Positions 25,730-34,730 of a stretch of DNA of 51,343 bases are shown in pieces. Below the pieces are notes generated by a model. The model searched no databases and was not told where the DNA came from. It was given only the letters and a program-made list of their open reading frames with translations. Position 1 is the first letter of the stretch, and each line of letters starts with the position of its first letter. A program made the position numbers and the translations under genes. Origin of the DNA: CAYFXE01 sp964347035 (GTDB taxonomy: Bacteria > Acidobacteriota > Aminicenantia > Aminicenantales > Aminicenantaceae); NCBI GenBank assembly GCA_964347035.1, contig CAYFXE010000022.1:1-51343 (forward strand), read 5' to 3'.

Positions 25730-26098
25730 ATGGCAGGAAGCAAAATGACTCCCTATGAGTTGGGGGAAGCGGGGGAAGAAGCGGCCCTTCGATATCTAAT
25801 AAGAAAAAAATACAAGATTCTTGCCAGGGGATTCCGTCTTTTCCGGGGAGAGATTGACATCATCGCCCGCGATAAGAAGACACTGGTATTCGTCGAGGTC
25901 AAGACACGTACCAGAGATGATTTTGGACCCCCCGAGGAGTTCGTCAATCCTCCAAAACAAAGGCAAATACGAAAAATCGCCCAAGGTTTTCTATCGCAGA
26001 ACAACATGGAGGATGTTGAGTGTCGATTCGATGTTCTCGCTTTGATCAGGACAGGGAAGAACGCGTATGAGATTAATCATATAAAAAATGCGTTTTAA
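25730..26098 (+). CDS. yraN: YraN family protein (UPF0102), endonuclease-like
   Basis: The 122-residue protein has the UPF0102 order: GEAGEEAALRYL, ILARGFRLFRGEIDIIA and LVFVEVKTR, where the Glu-Asp...Glu-x-Lys residues form a restriction-endonuclease-like active site. The cellular role is unknown. A second ATG at 25745 has AGGAAG upstream and could be the true start; the first ATG has no ribosome-binding site. The preceding 25568-25729 stretch holds an imperfect CTCTCC/GGGAGAG stem but no gene. Confidence 0.88.
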   Translation: MAGSKMTPYELGEAGEEAALRYLIRKKYKILARGFRLFRGEIDIIARDKKTLVFVEVKTRTRDDFGPPEEFVNPPKQRQIRKIAQGFLSQNNMEDVECRFDVLALIRTGKNAYEINHIKNAF

Positions 26099-26128
26099 AC
26101 ATCAGACATAGACATCTGGGAGGTCAAC

Positions 26129-28732
26129 ATGAAATATCCGAGACAATTTATATCGGTATTCATCTTAATTTTTGTTTCATCGTTTCTTTGTCTTGGTCAA
26201 GGTATCCCCAAACCCGAGGATATTCTTGGTTTTAAAGTGGGCGCAGACTATCATCTGGCTACCTATGACCAAGCTGTTGACTATTTTAAGATCCTCGAAA
26301 AAAACTCTGATAGGATAAAATTGTTGGATATGGGAAAGACGTCCATGGGCAAATCCATGATTTATGCCATCATCTCCTCGGCTCAGAATATTGCCCAACT
26401 CGAAAAATTCAAAGACATATCCAAAAAATTATCTTTGGTGAGGGGATTGTCAACCGAGGCGGCCAAGAAACTTTCTCAGGAAGGGAAAGCGGTAGTCTAC
26501 ATCGATGGCGGACTCCATGCCTCCGAATGTGCACCGGCTCAGCATAACCTCCAGCTTGCTTATGACCTCGTGACAGCCGAGGACACAAAAACGCTCAGGA
26601 CATTGAACGATGTCATCCTCCTTCTCGTTTTCGCCAATCCTGACGGGATGAATCTTCTGGCAGAATGGTATCATCCCAACGTCGGCACTCCTTACGAAAT
26701 ATCTCCTATGCCCTGGCTGTACCATGTTTATGCTGGTCATGACAACAACCGCGATTCTCACCTCGCCAACTTGGTGGAAACGCAAAACATGAGCCGGCTT
26801 GTCCACAAGGAGTGGTTTCCTGTCATCCTGTACAATCATCATCAAACAGCTCCCTTCCCCGCCAGAATCTGGATTCCGCCGAACTCAGAACCTACCAATC
26901 CGAATGTCCACAGTCTCATCGTTCGCTGGCAGAATTTGATTGGCTCGGCTATGGGAGCCGCCTTCGACGCCGAAGATAAAGAAGGGGCGATCTCCCGGAT
27001 TGTGTTCGACACCTGGTATCCTGGCTATGTAACTCAGGTCGTCGATTCTCATAACATCATCTCCATCTTGACAGAGACAGCTCTTTATCGGTATGCCACT
27101 CCCCACTTCTACACGATCCGCGATTTTCCAAAGCAGTACCAAGACCTGACAATGTCCGCTTTCTACCCCAACCCGTGGAAAGGAGGTTGGTGGCGTTTAA
27201 AAGACGCCGTGGATTACTGTTTAACCGCATCTATGGCAGTACTCGATGTTGCCTCCAAGTACCGCACCGAACTCCTTTTGAACAAATTTAAGATGGGACA
27301 GGACATCATCGAGAGATTCAAAAAAGAACCTCCCTTTGCCTGGATCATACCTGAAAAACAGCGCGACCCAGGCACAGCCGCTCTTCTTCTTAACAGGATG
27401 ATTTTGCTCGGGATCGATGTTTTCAGAAGCGAAGAGGCTTTTTCCTGCGATGGGATCAAATATCCTGCAGGGACATATGTTATTCCGATGAGCCAGCCCT
27501 TTGCTCTGTTTATCAAAAATGTCTTCGAGGAACAGCGCTACCCAGACCTGAGAAGGTATCCTTACCTCTGGCAGGGGCTCATCCGTCCGAAAACGTTCGA
27601 GGGAGCCCCGTTTGAATCTTATGACATGATGGGCTGGACTCTCCCCTACCAGTTCGGAATCGATGTTTTAGCTGCCAACTCTCCTATCACCACCCAAATG
27701 ACCCTTCTCAAAGAAGTTAAGCCGAATCAAGGACAGGTGTCAAAGACAACCGGCGAAGCTTATCTAATCAGCCATCAATCAAACGCTGGCTTTAAAGCCA
27801 CCAACAGGATTTTACTAAACGGGGGCCAAGTCTTCTGGGCTAAGGAAGCCTTTACATCAATGAATCAAAATTTTCCTCCTGGGACACTTATCATCCCAGC
27901 CGCCGAGTTAAAAAGAAGTTACATGGAAAAATTGGCTAGGGAGCTTAATCTTAAAATCATCTCCGTATCCAGGAAACCTAAGGTCAACACTCAGGCAGTT
28001 AAGAGCATTAGACTCGGTCTGTATAAATCCTGGGTTCCGAGCGCGGATGAAGGCTAGACCAGGTTTATCCTCGAGGAATTCGAGTTTCCATACAAGAACA
28101 TCTCCGATGCTGATCTCCGGGCAGGTAATCTGAAAAACAGTTATGAGGCGATCATCATGCCAGACCATTGGACACCGGAGCTCGTGTTAAACGGATATCC
28201 CAAGGGGACGATGCCCCCCAAATACACGGGAGGAATTACACCCAAAGGTGTCCGTCATTTGAAGCTGTTTACTAAAAACGGAGGGACACTAATTTTTATA
28301 AATTCCATCTGCAACCTTGCTCTCGATCATTTTGACCTGNNNNNNNNNNAGGTGAAGAGAGAAGAGTTTGTCTGTGAAGGGTCCATCCTCCGGATGGAGT
28401 TTGACCCTAACCATCCCGTGGCTTACGGAATGCCCAAGGAAGGGGTGGCAGTGTTTTCGAATAGCTGCGCGTTTGAAATACTTCCCTCCTTCGAAGACCA
28501 GAAAGAACCCAAGAGTGTGGCTAAATATCCGGATGAGAATCCTTTATTGAGCGGCTGGATCTACGGCGACAAGCTCATCCGTCAGAAAACCTCCGTCCTC
28601 GAGGTTCCGTACGGATCAGGCAGGATCATCCTTTTCGGAATTCCAGTTCAGTTCCGCGCTCAATCCTACGGAACATTCAAACTGCTGTTTAACGCCATAT
28701 TCTACGCAGGCATGGAATCAGAGGAAGAGTAA
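26129..28732 (+). pseudogene. M14-family zinc carboxypeptidase, exported, interrupted by an in-frame TAG
   Basis: A signal peptide (FISVFILIFVSSFLCLGQG) leads into an M14 metallopeptidase domain with the zinc motif GGLHASECAPAQH and the following FANPDGMNLL. The frame is open to 28054, stops at TAG (28055-28057) and continues in the same frame with family-like sequence (TRFILEEFEFPYKN) to TAA at 28730-28732. The broken site sits in what I expect to be the conserved DEGWTR stretch, so TGG to TAG is likely. A 10-N gap (28340-28349) keeps the frame but seems to be missing some residues. GGGAGGTCAAC precedes the ATG. About 668 residues precede... the C-terminal glutamine-amidotransferase-like part follows. 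If real, the truncated product keeps the whole peptidase domain. Confidence 0.8.
28340..28349. other. Assembly gap (10 N) inside the M14 gene
   Basis: Frame is preserved across the N run, but family spacing (LDHFDL..VKREEF) suggests more residues than the N count allows. Confidence 0.85.
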
Positions 28733-28736
28733 TCGA

Positions 28737-28917
28737 CAAATATTCGGGGTGGCTTTGCTCCCCTTCAGATTTTTTACGCCATTCTCATTTCGCCCTTCTC
28801 GGCTGCTGCGTAACTCNNNNNNNNNNATACTCGCAGGTCGACGTCGGCGACTACCCTCGAAGGCCAAAATCCGAAGGCTAAATCTTCAACGGTCGCTTCA
28901 TCCATCCCGAATATTTG
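28737..28917. mobile_element. MITE-B copy 2, with both inverted ends
   Basis: Left end CAAATATTCGGGGTGG (28737-28752) and right end TCCATCCCGAATATTTG (28901-28917) are inverted repeats with one or two mismatches. The core CGACTACCCTCGAAGGCC (28848-28865) matches 33540-33557. A 10-N gap lies at 28817-28826 inside it. It fills the whole space between the convergent M14 and S9 genes, starting 4 bases after one stop and ending 12 bases before the other. Confidence 0.75.
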
Positions 28918-28929
28918 TTTTCTCTTTTT

Positions 28930-31023
28930 TCATGGATTTAGAAAGCGGTCGAAAAAATCCGCTGCAGCCTTGTAAACTCTAATCCATATCCGGTGGAGAA
29001 GAAAGCCGTGAACCTCGTCGGGAATGATGAGGAGCTCCACGTGAGCTTTTCCCAGTTTTCTTAGCCGCTGGACGATATCAGTGGTCTGGATAAAATCCAC
29101 GTTCCGGTCATCATCACCATGGACAAAAAGGACAGGGGATGTCCAGAAATCTACATCAGCGACCGGGGAAGACTGGAAGGCAACACTCATTACATCTTCC
29201 CCTCGGATATCCCAGCCTCCACCGTCACGACGTCTGCCTCGCAGTGACCAATCATGAACACCGTGGAGATCCACTCCAGCCGCAAACAGCTCGGAATCAC
29301 GAGCCAGACCCATCGCCGTCAAGAAGCCTCCGTACGACCCTCCCCAGAGACCGATTTTGTTGGCATTGACCTCTGGGCGGTTCTGCAGGTACCGGCCAGC
29401 AGCCACGATGTCCTGGTATTCTGAGGCGCCTCGAGGACCTTGATTAGGGGCTGTCCGGAAGTCGAATCCATACCCGATCCCAGCCCTGAAATTCACGGAT
29501 AGTACCACATAGCCTTTATGGGTAAGGTACTGATTAAAACCGTAGGCATTGTGGTAGTACCCACGCATATGCCATCCGAGAAGCATCTGGCGGATCGGCC
29601 CTCCGTGCATGAAGATGACGGCAGGACGCTTATCACCTGGTTTGGCTCCTTTGGGAAGGAAGAGCTGACAGTGAATTTTCAACCCATCAGGAGCATCGAT
29701 GATGACTTGTTGAGGTTCAACTAAATCTTTCATCGGGAATTCTGGAGGGATCGCCTCTGGAGCTATCAGTTCACGATCCTTCTCTCCCTTCTTAATCACG
29801 GCAGGTGCGGCTGGTTGAAAAGCAGTCGAGCAGAAGAAGACAAGATCTTGACTCTTGGACGTCAAGACAGGGGCCCATTCGAGTCCATTACCAGAAGTAA
29901 GGCTATCGGCTGTTCCTCCAGCCACAGGTACAGACCAGAGATGACGCCGATCGATGTCACCGGCGTTAGAATTAAAAATCACGGTTTTCCCGTCTGAGGA
30001 CAGGAAACTATCCTCTACTTCATACTCTCCTGGACTCAAAGAAGTGAGCTTTTTGTCCTTAACAGACAGAGAATACAGATGCATCCATTTTTCATGTTCC
30101 GAGTAAAAAACCAGATGATCATCGGCAGCCCAACGGAGAGTCTGAGCCGGGTAATACTGGGAAAAACCGCCCGTTCTGTTCGGGCATTCCCACAAGACCT
30201 CGGCTTTCTCGGTATCCACATCGGCCACCATTATGTGGAACTGGGCCCCTCTCCTGAAGGACATAGACAATCCTCCGGGAAAGCGGATGAAGGCGATTCT
30301 CTTCCCGTCGGGCGACCAGACCGGATAACCATCCCTATCCACCGCAGGAGAAATCCAATGTATTGTTTCTGTTTTAAAATCATAAATCCCGATAAAGCTG
30401 TGATCCTCTCTGCGGCTAACAAAGGCCAATTTCGTGCCATCCGGTGACCATGTCGGCATCGTGTTCCTTCCTCGTGCCTTAAACAGAGGCTTTGCCTGAG
30501 GCTTCTCCACGAGAACCGCATGCTGAATGTTTCCTCGCAGCGTAAAAACGACATGATTATCAACAGGTGAAGGCTCAGGACTGCTTCCTAATCCTATGCG
30601 CCAGGGCTCTCCGCCATTCACCTTGATCGCCCAGACAGCCTGCTCAACTCCTTTGGGATTAGAGGTAGGATTGGGGTATTCCCCTGCTCTATTGGAAGAG
30701 CCGCCCCGAACGTAGATGATGACAGTACCATCGAAATTAAAAGCAAGGGAGCCAACGTCTTGACCGTCATCTAAAGAGTAGTCTGTCAGCTGCCGGGCTT
30801 TATAATCGGGCCCTTCAGCAATCCAGATATTGCGCTTTCCTTGCTGATTAAAAACCCAGGCGACAAGATCTCCATGGGAAGAGACTGTGAGATTCGAAGG
30901 AAAGGCCGAGGACATCACCGCCTCCAGCGGAAAATCACCAGCAAAGCTGACGACGGCAAACAGCATCAGGAAAAGAGCAATCCCAAAAATACGATTCTTC
31001 GAGTTTAGAATTGTTGATTTCAT
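28930..31023 (-). CDS. Secreted S9 prolyl oligopeptidase-family peptidase
   Basis: A 697-residue protein with a signal peptide (IFGIALFLMLFAVVSFAGD), an N-terminal beta-propeller of WD-like repeats (e.g. MPTWSPDGTKLAFVSRRED, YPVWSPDGKRIAFIRFPGG) and a C-terminal alpha/beta hydrolase domain. The catalytic triad is visible: Ser in WGGSYGGFLT, Asp in VHGDDDRNVDF, His in IPDEVHGFLLH. It is a dipeptidyl-aminopeptidase/acylaminoacyl-peptidase-like enzyme that trims short peptides in the periplasm. AAGGAGGG precedes the ATG. It lies 16 bases after the TonB receptor gene, an arrangement that pairs import of a substrate with its digestion. Confidence 0.9.
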   Translation of the reverse strand: MKSTILNSKNRIFGIALFLMLFAVVSFAGDFPLEAVMSSAFPSNLTVSSHGDLVAWVFNQQGKRNIWIAEGPDYKARQLTDYSLDDGQDVGSLAFNFDGTVIIYVRGGSSNRAGEYPNPTSNPKGVEQAVWAIKVNGGEPWRIGLGSSPEPSPVDNHVVFTLRGNIQHAVLVEKPQAKPLFKARGRNTMPTWSPDGTKLAFVSRREDHSFIGIYDFKTETIHWISPAVDRDGYPVWSPDGKRIAFIRFPGGLSMSFRRGAQFHIMVADVDTEKAEVLWECPNRTGGFSQYYPAQTLRWAADDHLVFYSEHEKWMHLYSLSVKDKKLTSLSPGEYEVEDSFLSSDGKTVIFNSNAGDIDRRHLWSVPVAGGTADSLTSGNGLEWAPVLTSKSQDLVFFCSTAFQPAAPAVIKKGEKDRELIAPEAIPPEFPMKDLVEPQQVIIDAPDGLKIHCQLFLPKGAKPGDKRPAVIFMHGGPIRQMLLGWHMRGYYHNAYGFNQYLTHKGYVVLSVNFRAGIGYGFDFRTAPNQGPRGASEYQDIVAAGRYLQNRPEVNANKIGLWGGSYGGFLTAMGLARDSELFAAGVDLHGVHDWSLRGRRRDGGGWDIRGEDVMSVAFQSSPVADVDFWTSPVLFVHGDDDRNVDFIQTTDIVQRLRKLGKAHVELLIIPDEVHGFLLHRIWIRVYKAAADFFDRFLNP

Positions 31024-31039
31024 AATTCCCTCCTTTCTA

Positions 31040-33244
31040 TTAAAAGCTTACATTCAAGCCTATAACTATATTTCTTCCTGGTTCCTCGATAGAATCGGGA
31101 TCAGGTCTGGCTAAATAGGTTTTATTAAAAAGGTTGGAAACAAAAAGATAAACACGGAGCGATGAAGCCACTGCATAATTGAATTTAAGGTTAACGATCT
31201 CGTAGGACGGATTCTCAATCTCGGCTGGGCCAGGATCTGCTTTCTGGAGATTATAAACAGCGTTGACCTCTGCAGAGAATCGCTTTATCCAGAATCGAGT
31301 CCCCAGATAAAGCCGCGGAGGGGGAACATCATTCAAAGGATCCTTCGTCTTCAGACTGGTTCCCTCGAAGACGAAGAAATTCCCGAAGATTTTCCATCCA
31401 GGGCGGGGATAATATTCCATCTCCACTTCGACTCCATAGATTCGGCCTTCATCCACGTTTCCGTAGGTATATATACTTTCCGAAGTCCGAAAACGCTCTA
31501 TCAGGTTATCGATTTCATAATAAAATGAATACAATCCTAGAAAAAACCTTTTTAGAATGATTTTCAAACCGGTATCGAGGTTGAGACTCATTTCAGGACT
31601 TAGATCAGGCTGGGCTATGATGAATCCGCGTCCGGTGATCCCTGTGTAGAACAGCTCATTCAGGCTGGGAGCTCGGTAAGCTCTGCTTAAGTTGGCAAAA
31701 AAGATGACGGCCTCGGTGAGTTTGACTGAGCCGCCGATGAACCCTGTCCAGGCGGTGTGCCGGATTTTATTGGGAGATGCGGCTGATCCAGGTAGAGCTT
31801 CCAAACGAATAAAATCCAGGCGGACCCCAGCCACCAAATCAAGATTCTTGATGCCGGTGTAATCACCAGAGATGAAAAAACCCAAATCGCTCCTTCCTCC
31901 TTTGCTGAACGGGAATTGCTCGAACTCGTTTTGGATTTGGCCCGATGGATCGTAAGAAGTGTCGATATTTCTGGACTTGGCCCCAGCGCGGCCAAGAAAA
32001 TCCAATCCTCCTTTGATACGTAACTCATCGACAACTTTTTGCCCGTAGGAAAGATGGAAACCGAAATCCACGCTTTGAGTTTTGCTGTATGATTCTTCCT
32101 TCTTATAGTTCTCATCGACATCGATCTTTTCTTTCCTGGTTTCTAGGAAATGAGGATTAATATAGGCTTGGAGATCCAGTTGACCAGTTTTTCCTAATCC
32201 TTTCTCTACCCACCGCAGCTGAATAAGATTCTGGCTCTCAAGAGGATACCGAGCAGGCTTCTCCAAGCTGTCTCTGCTTGGTTTGCCGATATCATATCCT
32301 CTCGACCCGATAAAACCCAGATCCACCTCTCTTTTCTTGCTTGTATAGGAGACTTTGCCGATCAAGCTCCCCTGCGAAAACTTGGACATCAAGACTTCCT
32401 CAAGCGGGGAAGAATAGTTCTCTGCATCGTTCCCTTGGAAGGAAAGATAAAATCCCGTGCTTCTCCTTTTGCCTCTTAGAGAAAAACCCAATCCTTTCTC
32501 TCGATTCACCGTCCCGTACTTTAGGTTGACAGTGCCTTTCAGACCATCCTGGGGATTCATCCTTTTGGTGAAGACATGGATAACACCCCCGATGGCATCA
32601 GATCCATAGAAGACCGAAGACGGGCTTCTCAAGACTTCAATTTTTTCCACATCTTTCGGATCAACAAAAGATGCATTGGGTCCGGTTCGTCTATCGCTGG
32701 TGATACGGGCATTATCGACCATGATCAACACCCGACGCCGGGCCAATCCCCGGATATTGGGGACAACTGAAAAACCTCCTGCTCCAAGGCTCGAAACTCC
32801 AGGAATATTCTGAATCCCTTCGGTAATGTTAGGGGGCATTTCTTCATCTAGAGTCTCATTCGAGATGACAGTTTCAGCAGCAGGGACCTCAGCCGATGAC
32901 TCCGGATACCTCATCGCGGTGACGACGATCTCTTCCCGCTGGCGAATCAAAGGGACCAACCTGATGATAATTCTCTTCAGAACATCCTTTGAAGAGAGAA
33001 GCACCTCCACCTCTAAATAATCAGGATGGATGACCTCCAGCCTGATCTCTCCTCCTTCAAGGATGTTCAATCTGAACTCCCCCCTTTTATCTGTGACCGT
33101 TTTATTCTGGCTTGACCGATGGAGGACAACAGCCCCCTCAACAGGGCTTCCTTCCTGGGTGAGAACGACTCCCTGAATTTCGTGTGCAAAACATTCCCCG
33201 ACACAAAGGATGAAAAACAAGAGGATCAATACAGCTTTCTTCAT
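31040..33244 (-). CDS. TonB-dependent outer-membrane receptor with carboxypeptidase-regulatory-like N-domain
   Basis: The 734-residue protein has a signal peptide (AVLILLFFILCVGECFA), a 75-residue carboxypeptidase-regulatory-like beta domain (GVVLTQEGSPVEGAVVL), the TonB box region (EEIVVTAMR), the plug (IPGVSSLGAGGFSVVPNIRG) and a 22-strand barrel ending with a C-terminal Phe (NVSF), which suits Bam-mediated insertion. Ligand is unknown; plug and barrel resemble siderophore/cobalamin-type receptors. A promoter (TTTACA/TATAAT) lies just upstream. The S9 peptidase gene follows in the same transcript, so peptide or peptide-linked cofactor import is an inference worth noting. Confidence 0.88.
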   Translation of the reverse strand: MKKAVLILLFFILCVGECFAHEIQGVVLTQEGSPVEGAVVLHRSSQNKTVTDKRGEFRLNILEGGEIRLEVIHPDYLEVEVLLSSKDVLKRIIIRLVPLIRQREEIVVTAMRYPESSAEVPAAETVISNETLDEEMPPNITEGIQNIPGVSSLGAGGFSVVPNIRGLARRRVLIMVDNARITSDRRTGPNASFVDPKDVEKIEVLRSPSSVFYGSDAIGGVIHVFTKRMNPQDGLKGTVNLKYGTVNREKGLGFSLRGKRRSTGFYLSFQGNDAENYSSPLEEVLMSKFSQGSLIGKVSYTSKKREVDLGFIGSRGYDIGKPSRDSLEKPARYPLESQNLIQLRWVEKGLGKTGQLDLQAYINPHFLETRKEKIDVDENYKKEESYSKTQSVDFGFHLSYGQKVVDELRIKGGLDFLGRAGAKSRNIDTSYDPSGQIQNEFEQFPFSKGGRSDLGFFISGDYTGIKNLDLVAGVRLDFIRLEALPGSAASPNKIRHTAWTGFIGGSVKLTEAVIFFANLSRAYRAPSLNELFYTGITGRGFIIAQPDLSPEMSLNLDTGLKIILKRFFLGLYSFYYEIDNLIERFRTSESIYTYGNVDEGRIYGVEVEMEYYPRPGWKIFGNFFVFEGTSLKTKDPLNDVPPPRLYLGTRFWIKRFSAEVNAVYNLQKADPGPAEIENPSYEIVNLKFNYAVASSLRVYLFVSNLFNKTYLARPDPDSIEEPGRNIVIGLNVSF

Positions 33245-33276
33245 TTCTAATGGCGAGTATGATGGTTGAAGGAATT

Positions 33277-33304
33277 ATTATAAGGATTTTCCCAGGCCTG
33301 TAAA
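33277..33304 (-). promoter_or_regulatory. Promoter of the TonB receptor-S9 peptidase operon
   Basis: On the minus strand TTTACA (33304-33299), 16 bases, TATAAT (33282-33277). The start codon is about 33 bases downstream. Confidence 0.6.
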
Positions 33305-33359
33305 GTTAAACCCAGGAATTGTAAGCATCTTTATTTCCGTGATGGAAAACTAGGTATAT

Positions 33360-33623
33360 GTATTTGTGAATGGATTTGCTCCCTTCAGATTTTTAACGCC
33401 ATTCTCCCTTCGTCCTTCTCGGCTGCTGCTGGGGTCAGGCCTTGTCGTCCGGAAGCGCTGTATCTCTGCCTTAACTCGAGTACAAAACCTTGGGATAAGG
33501 CCTGACCCCAGCTCAGACATACTCGCAGGTCGACTTCGTCGACTACCCTCGAAGGCCGAAATCCGAAGGCTGGGTTAGGTTGGGTCGGGGTCTTCAATGG
33601 TCGCTTCATCCATTCCCAAATAC
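33360..33623. mobile_element. MITE-B copy 3, with an internal palindrome
   Basis: Ends GTATTTGTGAATGGAT (33360-33375) and ATCCATTCCCAAATAC (33608-33623) are inverted repeats with one mismatch. The interior matches copy 2 and copy 1 (CCCTTCAGATTTTTAACGCC; CGACTACCCTCGAAGGCC). It accounts for most of the 520-base gene-free stretch between the TonB receptor and folK; 33624-33764 shows nothing else recognisable. Small open frames inside it are not real genes. Confidence 0.75.
33429..33511. repeat. Inverted repeat CTGGGGTCAGGCCTT nested in MITE-B
   Basis: CTGGGGTCAGGCCTT (33429-33443) and AAGGCCTGACCCCAG (33497-33511) are a perfect 15-bp inverted pair around a 53-base loop. One arm is also at 1558-1572. 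GGGGTCAGGCCTT-type palindromes remind me of REP sequences mobilised by RAYT transposases; that link is inference. Confidence 0.65.
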
Positions 33624-33764
33624 CTTCCTATCACGGTTTTTGGGATGCTTCTAGGAATTTAATCGGGATAAAGCCTTATCCTTCAATTTTGTTTCTAACC
33701 AAAAACAAAAAAAAGACTCGGGCGGACGAAGAGGCCTATCTCCATGTCGGCAGGACTCGCAGAT

Positions 33765-34301
33765 TCAACGTTCGATTTTTTTGACAACAGATCGGTCTGG
33801 AGATTTATCGGCGAGTTCTCTGATAGTCATTTTAAGGACTGGGTGTCGTAGCTCAGAAGAGATTTCCCGGAACGGAATAAGGACAAAATTTCTTTCTTCC
33901 AGACGAGGATGGGGAATCACCAATTCCTCGGTCTGGATGATGCAGTCAGCTGCCAGCAGAATATCAATATCAATGATCCTAGGACCGTTAGGCACAGAAG
34001 CTCTTCGCCCCATTTTTTTTTCGATCTTCTTGATCAAATAAAGAAGCGCCATAGGCTCGAGATCAATGTCCACCTCGACAACCTGATTATAAAACCAAGC
34101 CTTTGAGACTGATGCGGGAAGGTTCGCGGGTTCTGTTTCATAAAGGGATGAGCTCTGTCTGATTTTTATCCCTTCTGATTTCAAGCGGGAGAGAGCATTT
34201 TTTAGATTTTTCCTTCTGTCTCCAAGATTAGTGCCGAGGCACAAAAAATATCTCATCTCATCCGTGGGCTTCATGATACCAACTTTATAGTCGCATTTCA
34301 A
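33765..34301 (-). CDS. folK: Dihydropterin pyrophosphokinase (HPPK)
   Basis: A 178-residue folate-pathway enzyme that transfers pyrophosphate to 6-hydroxymethyl-dihydropterin. The family pattern is clear: YFLCLGTNLGDRRKNL, SSLYETEP, FYNQVVEVDI, and the signature GPRIIDIDILL with the Mg-binding Asp pair, then IPHPRLEERNFVLIP. An inner ATG at 34253 directly precedes RYFLCLGTNLG and could be the start; the first 16 residues then would be leader. No other folate gene is nearby. Confidence 0.92.
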   Translation of the reverse strand: MKCDYKVGIMKPTDEMRYFLCLGTNLGDRRKNLKNALSRLKSEGIKIRQSSSLYETEPANLPASVSKAWFYNQVVEVDIDLEPMALLYLIKKIEKKMGRRASVPNGPRIIDIDILLAADCIIQTEELVIPHPRLEERNFVLIPFREISSELRHPVLKMTIRELADKSPDRSVVKKIER

Positions 34302-34335
34302 AAATGCCTCGATTTTTCTTCACGGTTATGCCACT

Positions 34336-34712
34336 ATGGAAAAGATGCCGATACAGAAAGTTGAGATATGGAGAGTCAAAGAGTTAGGGCTCGTTCTCCA
34401 TCATCTCACAGAACTGTTCCGAAAAAGTGACCATCACGAATGGGCGAGTGTTTTCCACCATTATTATGTCGAGACCCAAAATATTCTCTCCGGTTCAGAA
34501 TTTGATACATAACAGCTCGGGCGACACATNNNNNNNNNNTCCAGAATATCAAGAATTGTTTTCACGGTCTTAGCTCGTTGAGGAATCTGATGATCCAAGG
34601 TGAAATCCAAGAAGAGAACGAAGGACTCCGTCAGGATTTCGAACGTTGGAAAACACGCCTTCTGAAAGTTCTGGAGGAGATAGAGAGTCGAAAGATCGAG
34701 TATGTCCATTGA
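34336..34712 (+). pseudogene. Small soluble protein gene with premature stop and gap
   Basis: A frame from ATG 34336 encodes WRVKELGLVLHHLTELFRK..., with a His-rich stretch (DHHEWASVFHHYYVE), and stops at TAA 34510-34512. It continues in frame as QLGRH up to the 10-N gap (34530-34539). After the gap a different frame gives FHGLSSLRNLMIQGEI..., a charged helical C-terminus ending at TGA 34710-34712. The two parts read as one protein of about 125 residues with a GAA-to-TAA type change. Family unrecognised. It does not overlap its convergent neighbour, which ends at 34731. Confidence 0.5.
34530..34539. other. Assembly gap (10 N)
   Basis: Lies inside the small broken gene; frames on the two sides differ, so the true length is not exactly 10. 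Confidence 0.85.
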
Positions 34713-34730
34713 GGGACAGCGTTCAATGGC

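Noticed and set aside
28055..28057. Genome-wide recoding of TAG
   Set aside because: TAG ends several intact genes here (ykvI-like, cysS, aminotransferase), so a single nonsense change is simpler.
33366..33609. Small frames on both strands inside MITE-B copy 3
   Set aside because: They lie within a repeat with inverted ends and are not shared as coding in other copies.
34464..34709. Minus-strand frame across the gap at 34530
   Set aside because: The plus strand gives better protein-like sequence on both sides; the minus frame contains the N run and no family signal.
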